From: Paenibacillus massiliensis 2301065 = DSM 16942
GTDB taxonomy: Bacteria; Bacillota; Bacilli; Paenibacillales; Paenibacillaceae
DNA: 64,000 bases
Direction of reading: 5' to 3'
NCBI RefSeq assembly: GCF_000377505.1
Contig: NZ_KB898194.1
Coordinates: 124,001 to 188,000 of the forward strand
The notes below the pieces were generated by a model. That model saw nothing but the letters and a program-made list of their open reading frames with translations, was not told the DNA's origin and did no database searches. Every line of letters starts with the position of its first letter. The stretch's first letter is position 1. Shown here piece after piece: positions 18,573-27,778 of this stretch. Both the position numbers and the translations under genes were made by a program.

Positions 18573-18598
18573 CGATATCAATAGAACGATATCAATAG
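18571..18598. repeat. Tandem 14-bp duplication at the gene end
   Basis: AACGATATCAATAG is present twice head to tail; the first copy starts inside the TAA stop codon of the binding-protein gene. Confidence 0.85.
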
Positions 18599-18633
18599 TA
18601 TGTAATGTAATAAAGTAATTTGTTTGAATGCAT

Positions 18634-18676
18634 GGGCCTTCCCAACAGTCAGCTAGTGACCGGGTGAGGCCCTTTT
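18634..18676 (+). terminator. Terminator of the sugar transport operon
   Basis: GGGCCT (18634-18639) pairs with AGGCCC (18667-18672), followed by four T residues. The loop is 27 nt. Confidence 0.7.
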
Positions 18677-18711
18677 ACATATTGATCTGGTGATGAACGA
18701 AGAGCGCGGCT

Positions 18712-19569
18712 TTAGACGCGCTCATCAAGAAATTCGTGTGTGTAAATCGCATTAATTCTATCCAAAACGTTGTGCGCTTGATCTTTGAATTTTAAATCTG
18801 CAACCTGATCTTTCAGCAAAAACACGCCAGTCTCATTACAGTGTTCCCCGAGGGCCCCCTTATACAACTTGTTCGCACCGTGGATCGGTGGAGAGAAAAA
18901 CAGCTTCATTAGCAATTCAACCACTTTGGGTAATCCAGATTGTTTCCCTTTTCTTAGCGTATTATTGCTACCCGGGTCAACGCTACGGATCTTAATGCCT
19001 TCTTTGGCAAGCTCCGGTGCGATAGCCTGAGTCCACAGCGAAAGCGCCAGCTTTGAAGTGGCATATGGACCAAGCAGTTTGCGGAAGGTTTTAGGGCGTT
19101 CCAGGATTTCGATATTAAGCTCTTTCACATAGTTTAGTGCTGAAGATGAGGTGTTGACTACCGTTTTTAAGTCGGCGTTTTTTAAGAGCTCCTTTAATTC
19201 CATCAGAATGATATATGGAACGACCGTCATCAGTTCATAATGCTTCTCACGCCCTTGTTTCGAATAGCTCAGTTCGTGAAAGCTTCCACCCGCATTGTTG
19301 AACAAGATGTCGATCTGCCGCTCCTTTCCTTTGATCTCTTCCAAAGTACGTCTCAAGCTGGCATAATCGGCAAGATCCGCTATTTTATACATGCGTAGCC
19401 ATCCACTATTGATGGCTTCTTGGATTCTCATATCATCGGCAGGAAAGTCGGAACGGTTCAAAGCAACCACCTGCCAGCCCTCCGACAGCAGCTTCCGTGT
19501 TAATTCCAACCCGATCCCGTTGCTTGCGCCAGTAATCAGTGCGATATGATCTCGTTGGTTCGTGTTCAT
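18712..19569 (-). CDS. Short-chain dehydrogenase/reductase
   Basis: 285 residues from the ATG at 19569, with AGGAGGAGG upstream; a longer reading has no site. The Rossmann glycine motif TGASNGIG and NNAG segment mark the NAD(P) site, and the catalytic YATSK (Tyr-x3-Lys) with the preceding Ser pair is present. It resembles the RDH/WWOX-like subset rather than FabG. The promoter carries a MerR-type 19-bp spacer and the divergent gene is a MerR regulator, so it is probably induced by a reactive carbonyl or oxidant (inference). Confidence 0.85.
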   Translation of the reverse strand: MNTNQRDHIALITGASNGIGLELTRKLLSEGWQVVALNRSDFPADDMRIQEAINSGWLRMYKIADLADYASLRRTLEEIKGKERQIDILFNNAGGSFHELSYSKQGREKHYELMTVVPYIILMELKELLKNADLKTVVNTSSSALNYVKELNIEILERPKTFRKLLGPYATSKLALSLWTQAIAPELAKEGIKIRSVDPGSNNTLRKGKQSGLPKVVELLMKLFFSPPIHGANKLYKGALGEHCNETGVFLLKDQVADLKFKDQAHNVLDRINAIYTHEFLDERV

Positions 19570-19615
19570 TGTTGGCCTCCTCCTGATGGTGGGGTATTTC
19601 CCCTTGATAGCGCAT

Positions 19616-19646
19616 ATTCTATAACTTGGAGTCGACTCTAAGTCAA
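19616..19646 (-). promoter_or_regulatory. MerR-type promoter of the SDR gene
   Basis: On the minus strand TTGACT and TAGAAT are separated by 19 bp instead of 17. The spacer contains a near-perfect palindrome, CTTGGAGTCGACTCTAAG on the plus strand (19625-19642). An overlong spacer with a central dyad is the hallmark of promoters twisted into activity by MerR proteins. Confidence 0.8.
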
Positions 19647-19684
19647 GGAACGTAAGCAAAGTATTTGTCCTAAGGGTAGGGGAC

Positions 19685-19715
19685 TTGACTTGGAGCTAGC
19701 TCCAAGATGTATAAT
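19685..19715 (+). promoter_or_regulatory. MerR-type promoter of the merR-like gene
   Basis: TTGACT (19685-19690), a 19-bp spacer, then a perfect TATAAT (19710-19715). The spacer region holds the perfect 18-bp palindrome CTTGGAGCTAGCTCCAAG (19689-19706), closely related to the site on the SDR promoter. This implies autoregulation. Confidence 0.85.
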
Positions 19716-19747
19716 GCACAAAAAAGCAATCTCCGGGAGGAAACAGG

Positions 19748-20254
19748 ATGATGGCAGAGCAGACCTTTACAATCAAGCAAACCGCCAAGCAAACAGGAAT
19801 TTCCGAGGATACGATTCGTTATTACGAAAAGATCGCGTTGCTACCTCGGGCGGATCGGAAGGACAACGGGCATCGCATCTACCGGCAGGAAGACATCAAT
19901 ACGATCCGGCTGATATGCTGCCTGAAAAAAACGGGGATGCCGCTGGAGGAAATGCGGCCATTTTTGGCGGTCTCCGCCGACGCAGATCCCGGAGAATATC
20001 CTGAGCTGGTAGAGCACATAAGGAGTCACCGGGAAAATATCGTCAGCCAAATCGCCTCGCTACAGCAGGTCGTCGATTTTATCGACATGAAGCTGGAGGA
20101 GGGAAGATACCGCCGGGACTGCTCGGATGAAAGCCAAGACGGCGTGTCAGAGAATATAACTGGGGAACCCAACCCCAAGCCCGTCTCACCCGTTGAGATG
20201 AGTTATTTTTCCGTATCGGCCAAAGCGGGCAAGTCACGGGCAACTATAAGGTAA
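19748..20254 (+). CDS. MerR-family transcriptional regulator
   Basis: 168 residues. The N-terminal winged helix is typical (FTIKQTAKQTGISEDTIRYYEKI, with the GISEDTIRYYE core near residue 20), followed by a coiled-coil dimerisation helix (about 90-125) and a short polar tail. GGAGG precedes the ATG by 7 nt; a second ATG follows directly. Its sequence is closest to the AdhR/NmlR-like group (LLPRADRKDNGHRIY), which answers to aldehydes or thiol-reactive compounds; Cys residues occur in LICCLKK and RRDCSDE. It sits between its own promoter and a second matching promoter on the SDR gene. Confidence 0.9.
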   Translation: MMAEQTFTIKQTAKQTGISEDTIRYYEKIALLPRADRKDNGHRIYRQEDINTIRLICCLKKTGMPLEEMRPFLAVSADADPGEYPELVEHIRSHRENIVSQIASLQQVVDFIDMKLEEGRYRRDCSDESQDGVSENITGEPNPKPVSPVEMSYFSVSAKAGKSRATIR

Positions 20255-20351
20255 GCTCGCAAATAACAAGGGGAGTACCAGGGAAACAGACAATAACTTA
20301 ACTAGCACAGCCCATGTTTTAGAAGGAATTAGCTCTAATAGGCTTATATAA

Positions 20352-21293
20352 TCAATCTAAGTGAAGCACGGCTTTGCCCGAGAATTTCCGTTCCATAAGA
20401 TTACGGGCAACGGTGTCAATTTCGGTCCAAGACGCCTCCACTTCGATTCGTGGGAATAACCGCTCATTTGTGACTAGCCGGGCCAGCAAACTCAGATCAT
20501 CCGCGGCTGATTGACGAGTGAGTTCCTCACCTAAAAAGAAGCTGTACAAGGTTTTTCCTCCACTGGTCACCATATTCTTCATATCGATCATAGCGGTATT
20601 TGAAGAGGAAAATCCTACCGCAACGCAAATTCCTTGGGGCGCTAGCTGCGGCAGCAACGCCGCCAGTGTATTGCCGCCTACTGAATCGATAATCAGATCG
20701 TACGGCCCAAATTCGCTGGCTGATGAAATTGCGGAATATCCAATGATCACTTCGTCGGATCCTACCTCCCGAACAAGCTCAGCCTTCTCTTCCGTGCTTG
20801 CCGTACCAACAACGTATGCGCCGGATTGGACTGCTAGCTGATGGGCGAATAGCCCAACTCCGCCGCTAGAGCCTGTAATGAAAATCCGTTTGCCAAGCAG
20901 CATGCCGCCTTTTCGAAGTGCATAAAGAGCCGTGAGCCCTGCTACGGGGAGGGTAGCCGCCTCCGTAAAAGTGAGTTTGTCTGGGATTTCGGCCAACAAC
21001 GATACGGGAGCAGCCACTTGCTCACTCCAGGCTCCCATCGGGAGCAAACCAACAACCCTGGCCCCTTTTTGCGGTCCTGCGCCGTTCTCTGCCGGCTCGA
21101 TGACTATCCCGGCGAAATCCCAGCCAGGACGACTAGCTATTTCCTGATTTTTAGCGTCACTCACTTCACCGCGGTTGAGTGAGATGGCCTTCACTTGTAC
21201 AAGCGCTTCCCATGGATTAGGCTGCGGGGCATCAACTTCCTTGAAGGCCAAATGAGACGGGGCATGCGGATCAACAACAATAGTACGAATCAT
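20352..21293 (-). CDS. Zinc-independent alcohol dehydrogenase / quinone oxidoreductase (MDR family)
   Basis: 313 residues, GGAGG 9 nt upstream of the ATG. An N-terminal GroES-like part (FKEVDAPQPNPWEALVQVKA) precedes a Rossmann domain with the NADPH motif ITGSSGGVGLFAHQLA. The zinc ligands of classical alcohol dehydrogenases are missing, as in quinone oxidoreductases and enoyl reductases. It is divergent from an XRE-type regulator, probably its controller. The true acceptor is unknown. Confidence 0.85.
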   Translation of the reverse strand: MIRTIVVDPHAPSHLAFKEVDAPQPNPWEALVQVKAISLNRGEVSDAKNQEIASRPGWDFAGIVIEPAENGAGPQKGARVVGLLPMGAWSEQVAAPVSLLAEIPDKLTFTEAATLPVAGLTALYALRKGGMLLGKRIFITGSSGGVGLFAHQLAVQSGAYVVGTASTEEKAELVREVGSDEVIIGYSAISSASEFGPYDLIIDSVGGNTLAALLPQLAPQGICVAVGFSSSNTAMIDMKNMVTSGGKTLYSFFLGEELTRQSAADDLSLLARLVTNERLFPRIEVEASWTEIDTVARNLMERKFSGKAVLHLD

Positions 21294-21415
21294 ATCGGTT
21301 TTCCTCCATGTTGGTTATGGTCATTAGATGACCTTCATTTCAATGAAGAGTATACTTTTAAATAAAGGTTCGGCCCAAGTGCAGAACTACACTTCATAAG
21401 AGAAGGGAAGAGAGG

Positions 21416-22294
21416 ATGGGGATAGATACGGAGAATTCCAGACATAGAATCGTAATGGGAGAAATTGAAGCCCTGCGGATAAAACGCCAGCAAAAGCTTG
21501 TCGATCGACCTCAACCATCCTTAAAACGATTTACTCAACAAGAGCTGAACGACGAGGCTTTTCCTTCGTATAAAAATCTGCTGGTTGGACGTACCCGCCG
21601 CATACCGACCCGCCAGACGATAATAAATATTGCAGAATATCTTGAGTGTACATCCGACGAGCGTAACGATTTACTTATGGCAGCTGGTTATCTTCCAATT
21701 CAGACCGAATTGTATGGACGATCGTTGGAGCGTGCAATAGAGTGGGCTCAGCAAACGATGAGGAGTATTCCTTTTCCCGCCATGGTCGTAACACATACTC
21801 AGGACATCAAGGGATTAAATGAGCCCTTTCATCAATTGTTCGAAATTCCTCTTGACCGTTCATATGATGGTTTAATGAATAGGGTCGATTTACATTTTAA
21901 TTCTGGTTTTCCTATCCGGTCCCGCTCTACGTTTGACAAGGCGTCGTTTCAGCAGTGGGAGGAGCACATCATAAACGGAATACAAGCCTTTAAGAGTGAG
22001 CACATGCTCTCGCGTTATGATGCGTGGTATCAAAAATTGCTGGATAGAGTTCAGAAATATAACGCGTCCGAATATCTGAGTGTGCCGGATGTAGGGGGAA
22101 ATGTTGATCAAACACAAACAATTCTAGCCAGAATGGAAAGCTCCGGAGACCTTATTCCCGTACGCTACAGACAGGTTTCGATCTCCGCAGGCGGCCGCTT
22201 ATATCCGCAAGTTGAGGTTTTCCTGCCGGTAGATTCTGCCGCGCGCGCAGTTTTTGAGAAACTGGGATGTCCAACTGATTGTACATTTGTCTAA
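21416..22294 (+). CDS. XRE-family regulator with MmyB-like ligand domain
   Basis: 292 residues. The N-terminal quarter is an XRE-like helix-turn-helix (LNDEAFPSYKNLLVGRTRRI, then ECTSDERNDLLMAAGYLP near residue 80). The remaining 190 residues match the PAS-like MmyB ligand-binding arrangement (IPFPAMVVTHTQDIKGLNEPF; SISAGGRLYPQVEVFLP). In actinobacteria MmyB regulators usually sit beside a dehydrogenase they control, as here with the MDR gene transcribed the other way. AAGGGA lies 7 nt upstream of the ATG. Confidence 0.75.
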   Translation: MGIDTENSRHRIVMGEIEALRIKRQQKLVDRPQPSLKRFTQQELNDEAFPSYKNLLVGRTRRIPTRQTIINIAEYLECTSDERNDLLMAAGYLPIQTELYGRSLERAIEWAQQTMRSIPFPAMVVTHTQDIKGLNEPFHQLFEIPLDRSYDGLMNRVDLHFNSGFPIRSRSTFDKASFQQWEEHIINGIQAFKSEHMLSRYDAWYQKLLDRVQKYNASEYLSVPDVGGNVDQTQTILARMESSGDLIPVRYRQVSISAGGRLYPQVEVFLPVDSAARAVFEKLGCPTDCTFV

Positions 22295-22352
22295 TCAGAT
22301 GTAATCTTAATGTCCGCAGAACTTATTGTCGGGGCAGAAATAATAAATTTTT

Positions 22353-22378
22353 AGACCGCCTTCAATGGCGGTCTTTTC
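22353..22378 (+). terminator. Intrinsic terminator
   Basis: AGACCGCC, a six-base loop and GGCGGTCT followed by TTTTCT. It ends the XRE-family gene; the AraC-family gene on the other strand ends 13 bp further on. Confidence 0.85.
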
Positions 22379-22390
22379 TCTGCAATTTCT

Positions 22391-23320
22391 TTAAATCTGA
22401 ATCTTTTCGGAGTCTTTATTGGAACCGCGAAACTTTTGAACATCCCGTATCGGTGCTTGGCCATACATACGGGTATATTCACGACTAAATTGGGAGGGGC
22501 TTTCGTAGCCGACGCGGAACGCCGCATCAGAGGCTAGGAGAGATTCCGTTAACATTAACCGCCGGGCTTCCTGCAAACGAACCATTTTCTGGTATTGCAG
22601 TGGGCTCATCGCTGTGACGCGCTTGAAATGCTTGTGAAACGCCGATGTGCTCATATTCACGGATTTTGCGAGGTGGCTGATCGCTAGAGGGCGATCATAT
22701 TGACGATTAATGAATCGGATTGCTTGAGCGATGTTATAGGAATGGCTACCGCTGGTCGCTAATTGATAAAGGAGCGCACCCTGTTCGCCCTGAAGCATTC
22801 GATACAGAACTTCGCGGGTGATAAGCGGTGCTAGAACTGGAATGTCCTCAGGCGTGTCGAGCAGTTGCATGAGCCGCACGATGACTTCAAGCAACGCAGG
22901 AGACGTTTGGCTTAAAGCTATACCTCGGCCGGTTTCCGCCGAAACGGAAGCCGGCCAATTCATTTTTTCAACATTCTCCAGGATGGAACCGGTGTCGAAG
23001 CTCAATTTCAAGCCTAAAAATGGAGTCTCGGGTGAAGCCTCGACGATTTTACCTATGATCGGCAATTCTACGGAAGTGACTAAGTATGTCGAAGGATCGT
23101 ATCGATAAGTTTCACGAGCCAGTGTAGCCGTCTTAACACCCTGCGCCACGACGCAAATGGATGGTTGGTAGACGGATTCCAACGGTTCCGACAAATGAGT
23201 AGCATGCATCAGGGATAAATTAGGAACAGCTGTCCGATGCGTTCCGCTATTGGGAGCATGGCGGCGTATTAAAAGTGCCAATTGCTGCAAGGCTTGTTCC
23301 ATCCGCAGTGATTCGTCCAT
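22391..23320 (-). CDS. AraC-family transcriptional regulator
   Basis: 309 residues. The N-terminal half matches the AraC_N type (LSLMHATHLSEPLESVYQPS, then a cupin-like stretch) and the C-terminus is the AraC DNA-binding pair (RPLAISHLAKSVNMSTSAFH; GYESPSQFSREYTRMYGQAP). This subset is commonly divergent from an SDR it regulates, which is the arrangement here. The Shine-Dalgarno candidate AAAGGA is about 15 nt from the ATG, so the start is less certain than the rest. Confidence 0.88.
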   Translation of the reverse strand: MDESLRMEQALQQLALLIRRHAPNSGTHRTAVPNLSLMHATHLSEPLESVYQPSICVVAQGVKTATLARETYRYDPSTYLVTSVELPIIGKIVEASPETPFLGLKLSFDTGSILENVEKMNWPASVSAETGRGIALSQTSPALLEVIVRLMQLLDTPEDIPVLAPLITREVLYRMLQGEQGALLYQLATSGSHSYNIAQAIRFINRQYDRPLAISHLAKSVNMSTSAFHKHFKRVTAMSPLQYQKMVRLQEARRLMLTESLLASDAAFRVGYESPSQFSREYTRMYGQAPIRDVQKFRGSNKDSEKIQI

Positions 23321-23506
23321 TGTCTATGTAGGCCATCCTTTCTAGAGAGGTGATATTTACTTTTATTATAAGGAGATGAAAGAGAATTAGGCAAGGACCG
23401 GACAGGAATGGTCTAACGGCATGATACGATTACTTACTATAATGAATTTGTAAAGTCTGGCGTATGATTGTTAGATTCATAACTTGATAAAGGAAGTGGA
23501 AAGGAA

Positions 23507-24244
23507 ATGAGTGTGAATGGAAAAGTCGCGATCGTCACTGGGGCGTCGCGAGGAATTGGGCGGCAAGTGGCCATCCAACTAGCACGATCCGGAGCAAAGG
23601 TGGCTGTCAATTATTCCTCGAGCGGAGGAAAAGCGGACGAGGTTGTAAAGACAATTGAACAATTGGGCGGCCAAGCAGTTGCAATCCAAGCCGACGTAAG
23701 TAAGGTGGACGATGTTGAAATGTTGTTCTCGGAAACGCTAGAACGTTTCGGGCGTGTGGACATACTGGTTAATAATGCTGGCATCATGGAAAATCATGCG
23801 ATTGCGGACGTGTCGGAGGAGATTTTTGATCGGCATTTCGCGCTCAACGTGAAAGGGACTTATTTTGCTTGCCAACAAGCGATGAAGCATATGATGCAAG
23901 GCGGAACCATCATTAACTTCTCGACGTCCGTCTCGGGTGCCATGCTTCCAACGTACAGCGTATATGCAGCAACGAAAGGAGCGGTCGAGCAGCTGACACG
24001 TCAATTGGCCAAGGAATTTGGTCCCAAGGACATCGCCATCAATTGCATCGCGCCTGGGCAAGTGGCAACGGATTTGTTCCTCAACGGTAAATCGCCGGAG
24101 TTGGTCGATTCGTTCCGTCGAATGAACGCGTTCGGACGGCTCGGTGAACCGGAGGATATTGCGAATGCGCTGGAGTTGCTCGTCAGTGACAAAGCCCGTT
24201 GGATAACGGGACAGACGATTCGCGTTAACGGCGGGTTTAATTGA
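23507..24244 (+). CDS. Short-chain dehydrogenase (FabG-like)
   Basis: 245 residues, a classical SDR: TGASRGIG for NAD(P) binding, NNAGIM, the catalytic Ser in NFSTSVSG, YAATK for the Tyr/Lys pair, and C-terminal WITGQTIRVNGG. AAAGGAA precedes the ATG. Such enzymes reduce ketones or oxidise secondary alcohols; no substrate can be assigned. It is transcribed away from the AraC gene, its probable controller. Confidence 0.88.
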   Translation: MSVNGKVAIVTGASRGIGRQVAIQLARSGAKVAVNYSSSGGKADEVVKTIEQLGGQAVAIQADVSKVDDVEMLFSETLERFGRVDILVNNAGIMENHAIADVSEEIFDRHFALNVKGTYFACQQAMKHMMQGGTIINFSTSVSGAMLPTYSVYAATKGAVEQLTRQLAKEFGPKDIAINCIAPGQVATDLFLNGKSPELVDSFRRMNAFGRLGEPEDIANALELLVSDKARWITGQTIRVNGGFN

Positions 24245-24427
24245 TCTTGAGGAAAGTAGCTCTGAGAAAGGAGAGGCGAACGAACAGCGTGAAGCAGCGT
24301 TGTTGGTGTAACTCTCTTTTGCGTGCTATCAGGACACGAAAAAGAAGCCGAAATACTTGCCGTTAAAGACAACACGGAGAGCCGTATCTTACCATGCTGA
24401 ACTAACTGGCAACGTTAGTATAATGAC

Positions 24428-24482
24428 AGCAGCGGGAGACCAAGACTTTTTTTATCAAGTCTTGGTCTCCCGCTGCTTTTTA
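24428..24482. terminator. Very long intrinsic terminator
   Basis: A perfect 21-bp stem (24428-24448 with 24457-24477) with an 8-nt loop and T5 on the plus strand; the loop side T run and A-rich flank allow minus-strand function as well. It separates the SDR gene from the convergent beta-galactosidase gene. The 183 bp before it (24245-24427) hold no gene I can support, only a small ACTAAC/GTTAGT hairpin near 24400. Confidence 0.95.
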
Positions 24483-24593
24483 CTAGTGGATGTCTAACAC
24501 TTTTTCTGCTGACAGATCAAGTGAATGATATGCCTGAAATTAACCCAGTAACCCAGTAACTCGGTGAACGGGGTTCATCCACAATGTCGCTCC

Positions 24594-27500
24594 TTATTCA
24601 TCTTCTTTGAATACAGGACGAATTTGACAAGTGAAGCGAATGTTCTTCTCGGACAAGCGATAGGCTGGCAGCAGCTCTGGACCACAGGAGTTGGAGCCGA
24701 CACCGCTCATTTTGTAATCGATATGGACTACAGTCTCCGGAATCGGCTGCAGCTCATAGGTATGCTCTGCCTTGGCCAGCAGCTCTGGAGTCACATGCAG
24801 CGCCTGGAAGGAGAAATCCTCCTCAGCGGTGAAGCGGAGTCCCATACCAAGCAGGTTCGTTACGTTTGCCCATCCTGTACCGAAGCGTGCGCCATTCTCT
24901 TGTGGCATGACATAGTTCTGGAACAGTTGGTCAACGGTGGTCTCATACACGGCTTTACGGGTGCTGTGATGCTTGTCAGCATAGCCCTCATGTGGTCCAT
25001 AGCCGAAGTACTCGACTTCCTCCGAACCCTTCGGCATCTCTAGACGAAGACCAAAGCGCGGCAGATAAGGAGCCTCTTCGTTCACATCGGCCTGCGTGCA
25101 GAAGGTGATTAGGCCTTGACTGTCCACTGTCCATACCGAACGGCCTTGAATCAGCATCGGACGAATGCTACCGCCAAGTCCGTAGGAGACGCGAATCTCA
25201 ATGATGCCTGTCTCGGTGCGGCTCCATGAGCAACTGTAGATTTTCGTGTGGAGCTCGTGCATTTGCCAGCTCAACCAATCTTTCTTAATGTTAATGTCAT
25301 TATCTGTTGGAGCTCGCCATACGGATAGCTTCGGCGGTGAAGCGAGCATTTCCACACCCTGCTTGGAGATCGAAGTGAATGTGCCGAGTCCAAGCTCGAA
25401 GGTGTAATGAAAATGACGACCACGAATCAACAGCTGACCATTTTCCTCCACAGTCTCCAGTGGCCATTCCGGTAACGACGAGACCATCGGTGCCACAGCC
25501 TGTTGCTGTGCGGCATATTCGAATTGAGCAAAGGAAAGCTCGTAGCCAGGTACTGACCAGGCCGTCTCCAGCTTGCTCCGATACGTGAGTGTAAGCCAGA
25601 CCGAACCCTGCTCTTGCACCAGCTCCTCCAGAGAATAGGGCAGCTGAATCACAGCCTGATCACCGGGCTGAACGTTTAGCTCTGAATGTAGACCTTGCGC
25701 GATAAGTTGCCCAGCTTGCTCCAGCTTCCAGTGCAGCATGACATTGGACAGATCCGTGAAATCATAGCGGTTATGAATGCGAATCTCTGCTTTTGCAAAG
25801 TCCACCAGCTCCGTATGGACAGGCGCGATAATCTGCTTGAGCTCCAGCAGACCTGTATGTGGCTTGCGATCAGGGGATACCAATCCGTCAATACAGAAGT
25901 TGCCGTCATGTGGCGATTCTCCAAAGTCTCCACCATAAGCGAAATATTTGGTACCATCGGCAGTAGTCTGCTGGATACCATGATCGCACCATTCCCATAC
26001 ACATCCGCCCATGAGCTTTGGATAGCGGTAGAATAAATCCCAATACTCTTTCAGATCCCCAGGGCCGTTCCCCATCGCATGGCTGTATTCACACAGGAAC
26101 AATGGCTTGGTCTGATTCGGGTCCTCGGCGTAAGCCTGAACCTTCTCTGTGGAGGCATACATTTCGCTTTCCATGTCAAGGACATCCTTGCGCTTGTCGC
26201 CATTGTAGCGCTCAGCGGCTCCCTCGTAATGCACCAGCCTTGAGGCATCCCGCTGCTTGGTCCAGGCAGCCATTGCGATGTGATTGTCTGCATAACCGGA
26301 CTCATTCCCCATAGACCAGATGATGACGCACGGATGATTCTTATCCCGTTCTACCATCCGCTCAGCCCGCTCTAAGAAGGATTCACGCCAGAGAGGGTCA
26401 GCAGAGATCATGTGGAAGGCCTCTTCCTTACCAGGGTAAGCGCGAATGAGCCCATGACATTCCAGATCTGCTTCATCAATGACATAGAAGCCATATTCGT
26501 TGCACAGATCAAGGAAACGCGGATCGTTCGGATAATGCGATGTACGAACCGTGTTAATGTTATGCTGCTTCATCAGCATCAGATCTTCCTTCATATGCCG
26601 CATGGAGACGGTAGCGCCCAGGACCGGATGAGAATCGTGACGGTTCACGCCCTTTAATTTGACGGGAACGCCGTTGATTTTGAACACGCTATCTTCAATG
26701 GATACGGTGCGGAAGCCAACATGATGAGCGAAGGTCTCCGCCCCAGCCTGAATAATCAGCTCATAGAGATAAGGCTGCTCGGCGTTCCATAGTGTTGGAT
26801 TGTTCAGTCTTATGGACAGACTTCCATCCTTCGTCAGCTTGCTATGTGCAGTGCCGACAGAGCTTCGATTGTGGTCCAGCAGTGTGGCCGTCACAGGAAG
26901 CTCGTCTGTCGATAAGTCAGACGCTTGAATTTGAACATGCAAGTTGACGGAGGTCAGATCCTCATTGAAGGCTTGAAGGATTTCGAAGTCACGCACATGG
27001 CTATCCTCGCGGCTTAGCAAGTAGACATCACGGAAGATACCGGAATAACGCCACACATCCTGATCCTCCAAATACGTCCCATCACACCATTTCAGCACCA
27101 TGACTGCGACTTTATTCTCGCCGGCCTGTACATAGTCGCTGATTCGGAATTCGGCAGGCATACGGCTGCCCTGACTGTAACCAACGAACTGACCGTTCAC
27201 CCACAGGTAGAAGCAGGAGTTGACCCCTTCAAACACGATATACTGCTGCTTCGTGGTCTCCTTCTCGGATAGATAGAAGCTACGTACATACAATCCGGCA
27301 GGATTTTCGCTCGGAACGTAAGGTGGATTGAATGGAATTGGATAGTTTACATTTGTGTAGTGCTGCTGATCATACCCATTCGTCTGCCAGCAGGACGGCA
27401 CCAACAGTTGATCCCAGGAGGAGGTGTCGAAGTCCTGCTCATAGAAAGGCTCATTAACCTGATGAACACTTGCCTTGTAGCTGAAGCTCCAGCTTCCGTT

Positions 27501-27644
27501 CAAAGATTGGTAGTAAGGTGAATACCCTCTTTTTCTGGAGATGGCATCGGCCTGATTATCATAAGGTATGAAGGCAGCGCGGGCCGGTTCGCGATTCACC
27601 TGTAGAATATTTGGATTTTCCCAATAGGGTTCGATACGGATCAT
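24594..27644 (-). CDS. lacZ: Beta-galactosidase, glycoside hydrolase family 2
   Basis: 1016 residues, the usual LacZ size, with AAGGAG 9 nt before the ATG. The five-domain order is visible: sugar-binding jelly roll (about 50-210), Ig-like domain, TIM barrel (about 320-620), second Ig-like domain, and C-terminal small chain. Catalytic residues are E448 (acid/base, WSMGNESGYADNH) and E519 (nucleophile, LFLCEYSHAMGNGPGD). No signal peptide: it hydrolyses lactose or other beta-galactosides in the cytoplasm. The divergent AraC gene likely controls it; no transporter is adjacent. Confidence 0.97.
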   Translation of the reverse strand: MIRIEPYWENPNILQVNREPARAAFIPYDNQADAISRKRGYSPYYQSLNGSWSFSYKASVHQVNEPFYEQDFDTSSWDQLLVPSCWQTNGYDQQHYTNVNYPIPFNPPYVPSENPAGLYVRSFYLSEKETTKQQYIVFEGVNSCFYLWVNGQFVGYSQGSRMPAEFRISDYVQAGENKVAVMVLKWCDGTYLEDQDVWRYSGIFRDVYLLSREDSHVRDFEILQAFNEDLTSVNLHVQIQASDLSTDELPVTATLLDHNRSSVGTAHSKLTKDGSLSIRLNNPTLWNAEQPYLYELIIQAGAETFAHHVGFRTVSIEDSVFKINGVPVKLKGVNRHDSHPVLGATVSMRHMKEDLMLMKQHNINTVRTSHYPNDPRFLDLCNEYGFYVIDEADLECHGLIRAYPGKEEAFHMISADPLWRESFLERAERMVERDKNHPCVIIWSMGNESGYADNHIAMAAWTKQRDASRLVHYEGAAERYNGDKRKDVLDMESEMYASTEKVQAYAEDPNQTKPLFLCEYSHAMGNGPGDLKEYWDLFYRYPKLMGGCVWEWCDHGIQQTTADGTKYFAYGGDFGESPHDGNFCIDGLVSPDRKPHTGLLELKQIIAPVHTELVDFAKAEIRIHNRYDFTDLSNVMLHWKLEQAGQLIAQGLHSELNVQPGDQAVIQLPYSLEELVQEQGSVWLTLTYRSKLETAWSVPGYELSFAQFEYAAQQQAVAPMVSSLPEWPLETVEENGQLLIRGRHFHYTFELGLGTFTSISKQGVEMLASPPKLSVWRAPTDNDINIKKDWLSWQMHELHTKIYSCSWSRTETGIIEIRVSYGLGGSIRPMLIQGRSVWTVDSQGLITFCTQADVNEEAPYLPRFGLRLEMPKGSEEVEYFGYGPHEGYADKHHSTRKAVYETTVDQLFQNYVMPQENGARFGTGWANVTNLLGMGLRFTAEEDFSFQALHVTPELLAKAEHTYELQPIPETVVHIDYKMSGVGSNSCGPELLPAYRLSEKNIRFTCQIRPVFKEDE

Positions 27645-27778
27645 TTCATCAGACTCCTTGTCATGGTAAGATCACTGTAATAACACATCTGATTATATAG
27701 ACAAAGAGAGTTAATACATAGGTGATAAATGGACATTTAACCTCACAAAAAGGACATGTTATCAAGGGAGGCAATACA

